DNA of 64,000 bases, from positions 48,301 through 112,300 of the forward strand of contig JAAVZL010000053.1 in the NCBI GenBank assembly GCA_022791635.1, given 5' to 3'. Below are positions 36,886-45,334 of the stretch, piece by piece. Under the pieces are notes generated by a model. The model did not search any database and was not told the DNA's origin. It was given only the letters and a program-made list of their open reading frames with translations. Source of the stretch: Lachnospiraceae bacterium. GTDB lineage: Bacteria > Bacillota > Clostridia > Lachnospirales > Lachnospiraceae. The translations under genes were made by a program, and so were the position numbers. Numbering within the stretch: position 1 is the stretch's first letter; each line of letters begins with the position of its first letter.

Positions 36886-36940
36886 GTCACGGAGTGGACA
36901 GTAATGAGATGTCAGGAAATAAGGCGGATGCCTTATTTCC
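36886..36940. repeat. Family-1 end remnant plus hairpin at the 3' end of the GntR gene
   Basis: The 20 bases at 36886-36905 match an end of the family-1 element in 18 positions, in opposite orientation. Ten bases later the 11-bp perfect stem GGAAATAAGGC/GCCTTATTTCC with loop GGAT includes the stop codon of the regulator gene. It looks like a degraded solo end rather than a full element. Confidence 0.5.
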
Positions 36941-37652
36941 CGGCAGCCTCCTCCGAGCAGAAGCTCACAATCTCCCGGTCAATCAACAGCATCTGCTCAC
37001 TAGCATAAGCCGTCCTCCCCGCATCCCCCTGCCGAATCCCATCCAGAATTACCCGATGCCAGCAAATCGTATCCAGACACAGCTTCACCGACTGAGGAAG
37101 CACCACATAATACTCATCAAAAGCCTCAATCATCTTCTTAATCATCTGTTCCAGCATCTTATTCCCGGAAAGCTCCGACAAAAGATAATGAAACTCCTTA
37201 TCAAGCCCTGCCTCAAAAATCCCCTGCTCCCCGCTTCGCTCCATCTGACACAGCAAACCCTCCAGCCGCTCAAAAGCCTCAGCGCCAATCTCCTCCCTGC
37301 GCTCAATCACCAGACTCACCGCATACTTCTCAAGCTCCGTCTTCACATTTAGCATCTCAATATAATTAACCTTCACCAGATCCAGATAAATGGTAGACTC
37401 CTCCTGAATCTTCGCCACATAAGTACCGCTGCCCATCTGGCAGTTAATAATCCCCTGATTCTCCAGAACCCGCAAAGCCTCCCGCACGGAATGACGGCTT
37501 GTCTGAAACCGCGCCGCAAGCTCACGCTCCGAAGGCAGCTTATCCCCCTGCTTCAGATCATTCTTCTTAATATGATTCGAAATAGCATCTGCAATCTTCA
37601 TATACAGCAGATCCTTCGAAATTGGCGTCATAAGGGAAATATCGTTTTTCAT
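36933..37652 (-). CDS. GntR family regulator, FadR/FCD subfamily
   Basis: 239 residues. The winged helix-turn-helix is clear: GDKLPSERELAARFQTSRHS, VREALRVLENQGII and GSGTYVAK. The C-terminal all-helical FCD domain has the histidines that bind metal or acid ligands (FHYLLSELSGNKMLEQMIKK). The ATG at MKNDISLM has GGAGAGG in front; the frame runs 150 codons further up without a likely start. It probably represses the adjacent opp-glycosidase operon through TGGTNNNACCA. The effector may be a sugar acid or a sugar released by these enzymes; the pepV-like gene is divergently placed and could also be a target. Its own promoter is plausible near 37720. Confidence 0.85.
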   Translation of the reverse strand: MKNDISLMTPISKDLLYMKIADAISNHIKKNDLKQGDKLPSERELAARFQTSRHSVREALRVLENQGIINCQMGSGTYVAKIQEESTIYLDLVKVNYIEMLNVKTELEKYAVSLVIERREEIGAEAFERLEGLLCQMERSGEQGIFEAGLDKEFHYLLSELSGNKMLEQMIKKMIEAFDEYYVVLPQSVKLCLDTICWHRVILDGIRQGDAGRTAYASEQMLLIDREIVSFCSEEAAGK

Positions 37653-37850
37653 AAACCTCTCCGTTCTGCCAGCACAAGGTATAAAAATCACTATCCACTG
37701 CCGCTCTTTTTGTGTATAATAGACCTTGAAAAAGGTACATGAAACATAATGTAAACTATTATAACTGATCTCCAAGTTTTTTCCAATACAATTATCTCTT
37801 TTCCCACAAGAGATTTTCAATCTTTTCTTTAGAAATGGAGGATATTTAAT

Positions 37851-39239
37851 ATGAATCAAAAGCTTCTTTTCGGTCATCAAATTGACGCCTACCTGGAGGA
37901 AATGCTTCAGGATCTGGAAAAACTCATTGCCATCCCCTCGGTCTGCGAGGAAAATTCCCCTGACGGCCCTTTTGGAAAGCCCTGCAAAGACGCCCTGTCC
38001 TTTATCCTGAACCGGGCGAGGGAGCTTGGCCTTGACACCGAAAACGTGGAGAACTATGCAGGCCATGCCTCCTACGGAAGCAAAGAGGAGTGCATCGACA
38101 TTCTCACCCACCTGGATGTCGTTCCCGCCGGCGAGGGCTGGGACAGCGATCCCTTTACGGCAGTGCGAAAGGGAAACCGCCTCTACGGCAGAGGCACGGC
38201 AGACGATAAAGGCGCGGCAATCGCGGCCCTCTACTGCCTCAAAGCCCTAAAGGATGCCAATATCACCGGTTCCCGCCGGATAAGAGCCGTATTTGGCTGC
38301 GGGGAGGAAATCGGAAGCGACGATCTTACAGTCTACTATGCAAAAGAGGGCCTGCCAATCATGGGCTTTACCCCGGACTGCTCCTACGGCATCTGCTATG
38401 CGGAAAAAGGCATTCTGCATCTTGAGCTGTCCGCCCGCCGTTCGGATTCTTCTGCCATATCCCGATTCCTGGCCGGAACCGCCGTAAATGCCGTGCCGGG
38501 CACAGCCCGGGCCTGGCTTTGCTTAAACCCGCAAAAGCGGAAACAACTGTCAGAGCTTACAAAGGACCTGTCCCACATCACCCTGAAGGATCAGGGTGAG
38601 CTCTTTGAAATCTGCTGCCAGGGAAAGGCGGCCCACGGCGCAGAGCCGGAGCTGGGCGTGAACGCCGCCTCCACGCTCATCCGGCTGCTGTACCAGGTTC
38701 TTTCCCCTGAGGAACTGGGCCCTCTCTTCACCTTTGCCGCCGAGAAAATCGCTCTGGAGTATGACGGAGCCTCCTTAAGGATACAAATGTCTGACGAGCC
38801 CTCCGGGCCCCTCACCCTGAACTTAGGGCTTGTGTCCGCAGAGGGCGGACAGGAAACCCTGTCCCTTGATATCCGCTATCCTGTCACGGCCCATAAGGAC
38901 CGCATCCTGTCCAGTCTTTCCCAGGCAGCCGAGCCCTACGATATCGCAATCACTGAGACAAGCCATATGGAGCCTTTGTATATCCCAAAGGATGCTCCCA
39001 TGATTGGTCTTCTCAAGGACTCCTACGAGGCAGCCACCGGGAAGGCCTGCACCCTCTTTTCCACCGGCGGAGGCACCTATGCCAGGCACTGCGGCAACCG
39101 GGTTGCGGCCTTCGGACCTATTTTCCAGGAGGAGCCCCCAAGCAACGCCCACGGGCCCAATGAATTTATCGATCTTACCTACTTCCGCATGCATTGCCGG
39201 ATCTGCCTGGAGGCCCTGTATCGGATGCTGGTACAGTAG
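37851..39239 (+). CDS. pepV: M20 family dipeptidase (PepV/Sapep-like)
   Basis: 462 residues. LTHLDVVPAGEGWDSDPF holds the first zinc-binding His, GRGTADDKGAAIAALY the bridging Asp, and AVFGCGEEIGSDDL the catalytic Glu pair, all in PepV-like order. FSTGGGTYARHCGNRVAAFG and EEPPSNAHGPNEFIDL fit the C-terminal metal ligands. It cleaves dipeptides, including beta-Ala or D-amino forms in relatives, in the cytoplasm. Start preceded by GGAGG. It is one of few plus-strand genes and is transcribed divergently from the GntR regulator across a 198-bp gap that holds both promoters. No link to the glycan genes is evident in the protein. Confidence 0.9.
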   Translation: MNQKLLFGHQIDAYLEEMLQDLEKLIAIPSVCEENSPDGPFGKPCKDALSFILNRARELGLDTENVENYAGHASYGSKEECIDILTHLDVVPAGEGWDSDPFTAVRKGNRLYGRGTADDKGAAIAALYCLKALKDANITGSRRIRAVFGCGEEIGSDDLTVYYAKEGLPIMGFTPDCSYGICYAEKGILHLELSARRSDSSAISRFLAGTAVNAVPGTARAWLCLNPQKRKQLSELTKDLSHITLKDQGELFEICCQGKAAHGAEPELGVNAASTLIRLLYQVLSPEELGPLFTFAAEKIALEYDGASLRIQMSDEPSGPLTLNLGLVSAEGGQETLSLDIRYPVTAHKDRILSSLSQAAEPYDIAITETSHMEPLYIPKDAPMIGLLKDSYEAATGKACTLFSTGGGTYARHCGNRVAAFGPIFQEEPPSNAHGPNEFIDLTYFRMHCRICLEALYRMLVQ

Positions 39240-39249
39240 GAACATTTCC

Positions 39250-39279
39250 TTGCTTTTTGACGTCAGAATCCTTTATAAT
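39250..39279 (+). promoter_or_regulatory. Promoter of the HxlR gene, possibly leaderless transcript
   Basis: TTGCTT, 18 bp, TATAAT. The -10 hexamer ends only 6 bases before the ATG of the HxlR gene, and no Shine-Dalgarno sequence stands there, so transcription would start at or within one base of the start codon. Confidence 0.55.
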
Positions 39280-39285
39280 AGGCTT

Positions 39286-39633
39286 ATGAAAAAGAACGAA
39301 AACGAATTTCTCACAAGCTTTGACATCATCCAGCAGCTGTGCGGAGATAAATGGAAATTTTTGACTATATGCAACCTCTTCAACGGACCCAAGCGCTTCG
39401 GGGAGCTTCTCTACCTGGTGGACTCCATTACCAAGAAGGTGCTCACGGAAAATCTGCGGGCCCTGGAGGATATCGGGATTCTGAATCGAACCTTGTATCC
39501 GGGGAAGGTGAAGAAGGTAGAATATTCCCTCACGCCCACCGGGCTTTCCTTAAAGCCCATCTTCCATGGGCTGGTGGAATGGGGCGTGTCCTACTTTAGC
39601 CACTCTCAGGAAGGCAAGTCAAAGGAGCCTTAG
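39286..39633 (+). CDS. HxlR family transcriptional regulator
   Basis: 115 residues, a compact winged helix. SFDIIQQLCGDKWKFLTICN is the family start (G-x-K-W), GPKRFGELLYLVDSITKKVL the recognition helix region, and NRTLYPGKVKKVEYSLTPTG the wing with the T-P-x-G end. There is no cysteine in the N-terminal HxlR/HypR redox position, so it is probably not a thiol sensor. The gene ends before a bidirectional terminator. Its target is unknown; the convergent PTS operon or a distant locus are both possible. Confidence 0.88.
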   Translation: MKKNENEFLTSFDIIQQLCGDKWKFLTICNLFNGPKRFGELLYLVDSITKKVLTENLRALEDIGILNRTLYPGKVKKVEYSLTPTGLSLKPIFHGLVEWGVSYFSHSQEGKSKEP

Positions 39634-39652
39634 CCTGGGGCTGTGTAGATGT

Positions 39653-39708
39653 AAAAAGAAAGAAGCGGTCCGGAAAATCAAAAAGATTTTCCCGGATCGC
39701 TTCTTTTT
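39653..39708. terminator. Bidirectional intrinsic terminator
   Basis: An 18-bp stem (GAAGCGGTCCGGAAAATC with its complement, two weak pairs) and loop AAAAA, flanked by A-rich sequence on the left and T-rich on the right. It serves both the HxlR gene and the convergent PTS operon. Confidence 0.9.
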
Positions 39709-39728
39709 CACGCTCTCTTCCAACTTTA

Positions 39729-40419
39729 TCAGATAATTCCAAGTAAGCCCAGAATCACGCCGCCCACAACGAGATAAAGCATCACTCTAAGTGCCGTATT
39801 GCCCTTATTCAGCAAACGATAGCAGAGCAGGGTGAGAAGGAGCGGCAAAAGCTTTGGCATAATGGCGTCAAATACATTGGCCTGGAGATTAAAGACGCCT
39901 GTCGTCATGGGCACCTCCACTACCGTGGTAAAGGATACGTACTTTGCAACCAGAGCCCCCATGACCGTGCAGCCCATGATGCTGGCCGCCGAAATCACCT
40001 TATGGATGATGCCGCTTCCCATCATTTCCGCAATGGCCCTGCTTCCCTGGGTATAACCCATGCGAAAAGAAAAATAGGCAATGGCCAGCACGGCTCCCAC
40101 CATCAGGACCACATAGAGTATAGGCCCTAAAGCATTTCCCTCAATGGCCAGGCTGATGCCAAAAGCCAAGAAAGGAAAGGGTGGTGTTGAAAAAGTTCGC
40201 ATGGCGCTTCATGGCGGCCTTGCGGCCCTCCACGTCGTCCTCCTTATAAAGCTTATCGATAATGGGAACCATGGCATGAAGCACATCCGGTCCCTGCATA
40301 CGCTCATAATTATAACAGGCCTGTCCGAATTCGATCCAGCGGATCAGACATTTCCTAAGGGACCTCTTGTCAAGAGAAGGCTCCGGGGCTTTCATTAATT
40401 CCTGTCTTACCTCAGTCAT
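39729..40419 (-). pseudogene. PTS mannose/fructose/sorbose EIID, internal deletion
   Basis: The N-terminal 78 residues are intact: RSLRKCLIRWIEFGQACYNY ERM and AAMKRHANFFNT, as in EIID. The reading frame then ends as TLSFLGFWHQPGH. In the other frame the C-terminal half resumes at LAFGISLAIEGNALGPILY and runs to the normal end with membrane helices. About 70-80 residues of the EIID middle, including the segment relatives read as GPLAGIGD, are gone, and the join is out of frame. The permease should therefore not work as encoded. The start ATG overlaps EIIC by 8 bp. A sequencing error cannot explain it because residues are missing, not only a frame. Confidence 0.8.
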
Positions 40420-41170
40420 TTTCTTCCACTCCTTCCGTTTGCGGCTTAAGCTGCATGTAAATGATGGCCGCGCAGATCGCAAGCATTCCGATGGCAAGCA
40501 TGGAAAGCTCGAAATATACACTCAGTAAAAATCCCACAAAAAAGAATACCCTTGCCTCTCCTTTAAAGATGGCCCTTAGGCTCAGCGCAATTCCCACGGC
40601 CGGCAGCATACCGCCTACGGCCCTGACAATATTCAGCACTCTTCCGCCCAGAGCCTCCAGAGCCGTTCCCACATAGTCGGCTCCGAAATACGCCGCCAGT
40701 GCACAGGGAATCGCCGTAATACAGAAGAGAAACAGCATCGGCAGCAGTACATGGTAGATCCACACATGCCTGGTATCCCCCTTCTCCACACAGTTGTCCA
40801 GCATATGTACAAATACTACATTGGCCGCCATCTTCCCCTGATAAACCAGGGTTCCCAGAAGTCCGATGGGCACTGCAATGGCCAAGGCCTCCTCCGTGCT
40901 TAAGCCTCCGGCAATGGCCAGGGCCGTTCCCAGAACACCGGCCAGGCTCTGGTCCGAGGGCATGGAGCCTCCGGTAGACATAACGCCCAGATAAATCAGC
41001 TGAATCGTCGCCCCCACCACAATGCCGGTGACGGGATCCCCCAGGATGAGTCCCACCAGAAGACCGCTGACAATCGGCCTGTATACCGTATAATAACTCA
41101 CCCCAAACACCAGCGGACTGCTTCCCAAAAAGTACACACATCCACATAAAAATGCCTGTAAAACACTCAT
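40412..41170 (-). CDS. PTS mannose/fructose/sorbose family EIIC
   Basis: 252 residues, about seven to eight membrane segments. GVSYYTVYRPIVSGLLVGLI and LGDPVTGIVVGATIQLIYLG with GSMPSDQ are the standard EIIC-man signature; the end QLKPQTEGVEEND is polar. It forms the membrane channel with EIID. As EIID is broken, import would fail unless another EIID substitutes. Strong GGAGGGACAGGT precedes the ATG. Substrate specificity cannot be read, but the catabolic genes in the operon point to a ketose or sugar alcohol. Confidence 0.9.
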   Translation of the reverse strand: MSVLQAFLCGCVYFLGSSPLVFGVSYYTVYRPIVSGLLVGLILGDPVTGIVVGATIQLIYLGVMSTGGSMPSDQSLAGVLGTALAIAGGLSTEEALAIAVPIGLLGTLVYQGKMAANVVFVHMLDNCVEKGDTRHVWIYHVLLPMLFLFCITAIPCALAAYFGADYVGTALEALGGRVLNIVRAVGGMLPAVGIALSLRAIFKGEARVFFFVGFLLSVYFELSMLAIGMLAICAAIIYMQLKPQTEGVEEND

Positions 41171-41182
41171 ACCTGTCCCTCC

Positions 41183-41659
41183 TTATAAAATCGTTTTGAT
41201 ATTTTTACCTGGCTCGTCTGGCACCAGCTGGTAGAAAATCTCCGTCCCATGCGCAATGATTCTGCGCATACACTTCACCTCCTCCTCACTGGCCGCCACA
41301 TTTTTGTAAAAACGCTCCCGTTTGCCCGCAAGCCCCATTCCTCCCAAGACAATCCGCGGAAGGGCAATCCCCGCCTCCAGCATCTGTTCAAAGACCTGGG
41401 GCGTCTTTGTCAAAATGACAATCCGCTCATTTGGCTTTTCCGGCTTCCCAAGAGCCGCGATTGCTTCCTCCACCGACTGGACAAACACCTTGGTCCCTGC
41501 CGGAGCCGCAGTCTTTAACACCATCTGCATCATGGCGTCCTCTTTCAGCTTATCGTCCACAATATAAATCTTATTTCCGTTCGTAACCTTGAGCCAGCCG
41601 GTTACCACCTGCCCGTGAATCAGCCGGTCATCAATCCGGGCCAATACCACATTTCTCAC
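41183..41659 (-). CDS. PTS mannose/fructose/sorbose family EIIB (permease partner)
   Basis: 158 residues. ARIDDRLIHGQVVTGWLKV contains the phosphorylated His of EIIB-man proteins, and RIVLGGMGLAGKRERFYKNV a typical later loop. A GTG start with GGGGGATATAG is used. It transfers phosphate from EIIA to the sugar during import. It is directly upstream of EIIC, unlike the second EIIB at the head of the operon, so this copy is the likely transport component. Confidence 0.9.
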   Translation of the reverse strand: MRNVVLARIDDRLIHGQVVTGWLKVTNGNKIYIVDDKLKEDAMMQMVLKTAAPAGTKVFVQSVEEAIAALGKPEKPNERIVILTKTPQVFEQMLEAGIALPRIVLGGMGLAGKRERFYKNVAASEEEVKCMRRIIAHGTEIFYQLVPDEPGKNIKTIL

Positions 41660-41674
41660 CTATATCCCCCCTTT

Positions 41675-42577
41675 CTAAAGCTCCGCCTCATTTACAATCC
41701 GTTCCTCGCCTACGGTTTCCTTCTTGTTCCCTCCTTTCCCTATAAGCTCTGCCTTGCCTGCCGCACCGCATACATCCACAAACTCCGCCACCTTCTCCCG
41801 GTATCCCTTAGCCAGTGTGGGATACATCCCATACACTCCGTTTCCCGACATATCGCTTTCCGACAAGGCCCTGAGGGCCGCCCGGTACAGATCATTGGCC
41901 AGATTCACCTTACAGATTCCCATTTTGCAGGCCCTGGAAATATTCTCATTTCCCGTACCGGATCCCCCGTGAAGCACCAGAGGCACCGGAAGCTTCTCTG
42001 CCAGCTCTTGAAGCAAATCAAAGTGAAGCTTCGGCGTTCCCTTGTACACCCCGTGAGCCGTTCCGATAGCCACGGCCAGACTGTCAATTCCCGTCTCCTC
42101 CACATACCGCACGGCCTCCTCGGGAACCGTCAGACCCGTATTCCCGTCCACCTCATAATTGGCCCCGCTTCCCACATGTCCAAGCTCAGCCTCCACCCCC
42201 ACGCCTACCGCATGGGCAATACGCACAAGCTCTTTCACCTGAGTCACATTTTCCTCATAGGGCAGAGAAGAGCGGTCCACCATAATATCCGTAAAGCCCG
42301 CCCGAATGGCCCAGATTGCATGCTCAAACTTCCCGCCGTGATCCTGGATAATGGAAATGGGCACCGAGGCCTTGCGCACCATATCCGTGGCAATCCTTCC
42401 GTAATTGCAGATATCAGGATTGGCGAAAAAATTTACCAGAATAATCAGCGGCGCCTGCTTTTCCTCCGCCGCATCAATACAGGCTCTCAAAGCATGCTCA
42501 TTTCCCGCTCCCGGCGCAGGAATTGCAAACCGGTTTTCTTTTGCTGCCCAAAGCAGCTCCTTCATAGGTACTAGCAT
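41675..42577 (-). CDS. Class II (zinc) ketose-bisphosphate aldolase
   Basis: 300 residues, FbaA/GatY/KbaY family. ENRFAIPAPGAGNEHALRAC starts the barrel; IQDHGGKFEHAIWAI gives the Asp and metal-binding His, VEAELGHVGSG follows, AIGTAHGVYKGTPKL holds the second His and LVLHGGSGTGNENISRA the third with the phosphate site. It would split fructose-, tagatose- or related ketose-1,6-bisphosphate to DHAP and glyceraldehyde phosphate. GatY-like length and PTS context suggest a tagatose- or sorbose-type route. No matching phosphofructokinase is in the operon, so a monophosphate substrate is also possible. Confidence 0.88.
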   Translation of the reverse strand: MLVPMKELLWAAKENRFAIPAPGAGNEHALRACIDAAEEKQAPLIILVNFFANPDICNYGRIATDMVRKASVPISIIQDHGGKFEHAIWAIRAGFTDIMVDRSSLPYEENVTQVKELVRIAHAVGVGVEAELGHVGSGANYEVDGNTGLTVPEEAVRYVEETGIDSLAVAIGTAHGVYKGTPKLHFDLLQELAEKLPVPLVLHGGSGTGNENISRACKMGICKVNLANDLYRAALRALSESDMSGNGVYGMYPTLAKGYREKVAEFVDVCGAAGKAELIGKGGNKKETVGEERIVNEAEL

Positions 42578-42594
42578 CTTCCTTCCCTCCTCCT

Positions 42595-43632
42595 CTAAAA
42601 TGTCATCATCACCCGATAGGTATCCGGTCTCACGGCCGCTTCAAAAGCCTCCGCAGCCCTGGTATAAGGAATCTTTAAGGATACCAGCCGCTCCGGCTTT
42701 ACAATCCCCTTAGAGAGCATAGCCACGGATACGGCAAAGGATGCAATGCTGGGGCTGACTGCCCCGGTAATGGTCTTCTGGGTGTTGTGAATCACCCCCG
42801 CGCTGATCTCAATAGGGTTATCCGGATGCATGGAGGTATACATCACACATCTTCCCAGAGGCGCCGTCATCTCAACCGCCTGCTTTGCAATCGCAGAGAT
42901 GGCAATGGTGTCAAACACCACATCCGCTCCCCGTCCCGTGATGCGCCTTACCTCCTCCACCGGATCCACCTCCATGGGATTGAGGACTATGTCTGCTCCC
43001 AGCTCTCTGGCCAGCTTCGCCCGCTGCTCATCCGGCTCACTTACAATCACCCTGGCCCCTTTTAATTTGGCGCACAGAAGGTGAAGCGTTCCCATAATGC
43101 CGCCGCCCAGGATGACCACATCGTCCCCCAGCTCTATCTGTCCCCGCCGAATGCTGTTCACCACACAGGCCAGAGGCTCCGCAAGCACAGCCCGCTCATC
43201 GGGAAGCTCCTCCGGAACCGGGAAAATCTGCGCCGTATCCAGGGAAATAAATTGCCCAAGACCGCCCGGCAAAATCTTCTCGGATTTAAACTTGCTGCTC
43301 TTTTTCACACACATATTAGGCTGACCGTGACGGCAGTAATAGCATTCCCCGCAAGCACGCATGGTTCTTGCCACCACCTTCTGACCAATGGAATATTCCT
43401 CTGTGCTGACCCCTTCTCCCACGGCCTCAATGCGCCCTACAATCTCATGGCCTCCCGCAAAGGGCAGCTTCATCTTCGCGATATTCAGGTACACTCTCTG
43501 CTCAAAGGCACAGATTCCGCAGCCGATTATTTTCACCAGCACCTGATTCTTCTCCGCCACAGGCTTCTCAATCTCTATCACCTCTGCCTTCCGTTCTCCC
43601 GTTACCGCAACAATTTTCATTTTCTCCGACAT
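42595..43632 (-). CDS. Zinc-dependent medium-chain alcohol/polyol dehydrogenase
   Basis: 345 residues. GCGICAFEQRVY and AGGHEIVGRIEAVGEG hold the catalytic zinc ligands, ACGECYYCRHGQPNMC the four structural-zinc cysteines, and VVILGGGIMGTLHLLCA the NAD-binding GxGxxG. The Asp/Glu after strand two (VSEPDEQRAK) suggests NAD over NADP. Family members oxidise sorbitol, galactitol or threonine. It starts on the base after the preceding gene's stop. In this operon it probably oxidises a sugar alcohol phosphate to the ketose phosphate that the aldolase route uses. Confidence 0.85.
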   Translation of the reverse strand: MSEKMKIVAVTGERKAEVIEIEKPVAEKNQVLVKIIGCGICAFEQRVYLNIAKMKLPFAGGHEIVGRIEAVGEGVSTEEYSIGQKVVARTMRACGECYYCRHGQPNMCVKKSSKFKSEKILPGGLGQFISLDTAQIFPVPEELPDERAVLAEPLACVVNSIRRGQIELGDDVVILGGGIMGTLHLLCAKLKGARVIVSEPDEQRAKLARELGADIVLNPMEVDPVEEVRRITGRGADVVFDTIAISAIAKQAVEMTAPLGRCVMYTSMHPDNPIEISAGVIHNTQKTITGAVSPSIASFAVSVAMLSKGIVKPERLVSLKIPYTRAAEAFEAAVRPDTYRVMMTF

Positions 43633-44778
43633 TTACACTTCCTCCCATCCATAGTAAAATTCCCGGTACAGCCTTCTTAGATCCTCGTCCGTGGGATTTG
43701 TCACCTGATACATGGTTCCCACCGCCTTGTCCTCCTCTATGTAGCGCTCAATCTGGGGAAGGTAATCCTCCTCCTTCACCCCAAACTCCTTTAGGCAAAG
43801 GGGAACCTTAATAGCCCGGTAAAGCTCAATCATTGCCTCCAAAAGCCGCTCCTGCTTCTTGCGCTCCGTCCCCTCCATAAATCCAAGCTGCTCTGCAATC
43901 TCCGTGTAATTTTCATGAGGAAGCAGATATTTCGTGGTGTATAAAAGTAAGATCCCCGACACCAGACCATGAGGAAGCTTTAGCTCCTTGGCAAAGCGAT
44001 CCAGATTGTGATCCAGCCCACAGCTGGCATTTTTGATGGTTTCCCCAGCCTTAAACGCCGCGATGTGCATCTGCTCCCGGGCCTTTAGATCTCCCCGGTA
44101 AGACTTCTCCAGATTCTTTAAGACCGTCACCGCCACCTGGATCCCATTGCTTCTCGCCAGAGGCGACAGAGGCCTACAGCTTAAGGCCCCCATGACATGA
44201 GCCAGCACATCAAGTCCCGAATAGGCCACCACTTTTCCCGGCTGTGTCTTAAGAAGCTCAAAATCCAGAATAATTCCGGAGGCACAGATTTCCTTTGAGA
44301 GAATCACCGTCTTCTTATCCTCATAATCCGTAATAATAGCGCAGGCCGTGCATTCAGAGCCTGTTCCGCTGGTGGTAGGCACTGCAATCAGCTCTGTTTT
44401 GCCCGGAAGTCCTTCAATAGGCCCCTTTGCAATATATGCCCAGTCACAGTCCGGCTTCTCACAAAACACCCGCAAGACCTTGGCCGTGTCCATAGTAGCT
44501 CCCCCTCCCAGGGCCACAATCAAATCCGGATCATAGGCACGAATCTTGGGAATCAAGGGATCGATCTGAGCCATAGAAGGCTCCCTGCCCACATAACCAA
44601 TGATCTCAAACCGGCAATCCTTTAACAGCTCCTCACACACCCGGCGAAAACAGGGGAGACCGGCAATCCCCTCATCCACTACAAGACCAATCCTCTTGTC
44701 CCGATAGCGGTCAAGCTCAGTGATAGCATCATAACCCATCACCACCTCCGCCGCAGATAAATACATTAGTGCTTCCAT
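43633..44778 (-). CDS. Iron-containing alcohol dehydrogenase
   Basis: 381 residues, Fe-ADH family. VALGGGATMDTAKVL is the NAD-binding GGGS-like motif, PTTSGTGSECTACAII the second, and SGLDVLAHVMGALSC, CGLDHNLDRFAKELKLPHGL and the later His give the metal ligands in the usual order. It reduces or oxidises a small aldehyde/alcohol, for example lactaldehyde or propanediol formed from a deoxy sugar. Two dehydrogenases of different families in one PTS operon suggest two redox steps in one route. It begins 104 bp after the EIIA gene, across a long perfect hairpin. Confidence 0.88.
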   Translation of the reverse strand: MEALMYLSAAEVVMGYDAITELDRYRDKRIGLVVDEGIAGLPCFRRVCEELLKDCRFEIIGYVGREPSMAQIDPLIPKIRAYDPDLIVALGGGATMDTAKVLRVFCEKPDCDWAYIAKGPIEGLPGKTELIAVPTTSGTGSECTACAIITDYEDKKTVILSKEICASGIILDFELLKTQPGKVVAYSGLDVLAHVMGALSCRPLSPLARSNGIQVAVTVLKNLEKSYRGDLKAREQMHIAAFKAGETIKNASCGLDHNLDRFAKELKLPHGLVSGILLLYTTKYLLPHENYTEIAEQLGFMEGTERKKQERLLEAMIELYRAIKVPLCLKEFGVKEEDYLPQIERYIEEDKAVGTMYQVTNPTDEDLRRLYREFYYGWEEV

Positions 44779-44816
44779 ATTACCCTCCTTTTTTTATTTC
44801 ACTGTCAGTCCATCAA

Positions 44817-44875
44817 AGTTCGGACGGGCTGTGGCGAAAGCCAGAGAGCGGCTTTCGCCACAGCCCGTCCGAACT
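44817..44875. repeat. Perfect 26-bp hairpin inside the PTS operon
   Basis: Arms 44817-44842 and 44850-44875 are exact complements, loop AGAGAGC. The arm begins AGTTCGGACGGGCTGTGG. No U-tract follows on the minus strand, so it is not a standard terminator. It separates the EIIA genes from the dehydrogenase genes and probably sets their mRNA ratio. Confidence 0.9.
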
Positions 44876-44881
44876 GCCACG

Positions 44882-45301
44882 TCAATCCTCCTCGTCGCCC
44901 ATGCTTTCCTCCACAAACCAATTGACATTGATAATACTGCTGCCCTTCAGTTCATTCAGCTCCTCCACAACCTCCCAAAGCCCCCTGTGCTCCATACCGC
45001 ACAGAGCCTCCACCGTAAGAGCCAGATTCATCCCCGTAAAATGACAGAACTCATGCTCCACCATGGCTCCCACCGCCACATTGAAGGGACTCCCCGACTG
45101 AATATCCGTCAGAACCAGCAGATCCTCCTGCCTTAAAATCTGTGCAATGGCATCCGTAACCCTTCTTCGAAATTCCTCCACATCATCCCCCAGGTCCAGT
45201 CCAAAGGTCTGCACCTGACTCTTTTTACCTACAATCATCTCTGCTGTCCTGAGCATAGCTTCTGCCAGCTCTCCGTGAGATATCAACATCACACGATACA
45301 T
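44882..45301 (-). CDS. PTS mannose-family EIIA, second copy
   Basis: 139 residues. MLISHGELAEAMLRTAEMIV has the phospho-accepting His9. VLTDIQSGSPFNVAVGAMVE and GMNLALTVEALCGMEHRGLW complete the fold. It takes phosphate from HPr and gives it to EIIB. It is followed by the long hairpin and preceded by another EIIA 33 bp away. The duplicate may feed different EIIB proteins, or one may act in regulation. Confidence 0.88.
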   Translation of the reverse strand: MYRVMLISHGELAEAMLRTAEMIVGKKSQVQTFGLDLGDDVEEFRRRVTDAIAQILRQEDLLVLTDIQSGSPFNVAVGAMVEHEFCHFTGMNLALTVEALCGMEHRGLWEVVEELNELKGSSIINVNWFVEESMGDEED

Positions 45302-45334
45302 GGTTCCACTCCTCCATTCCCCTTTTGCAGCATT

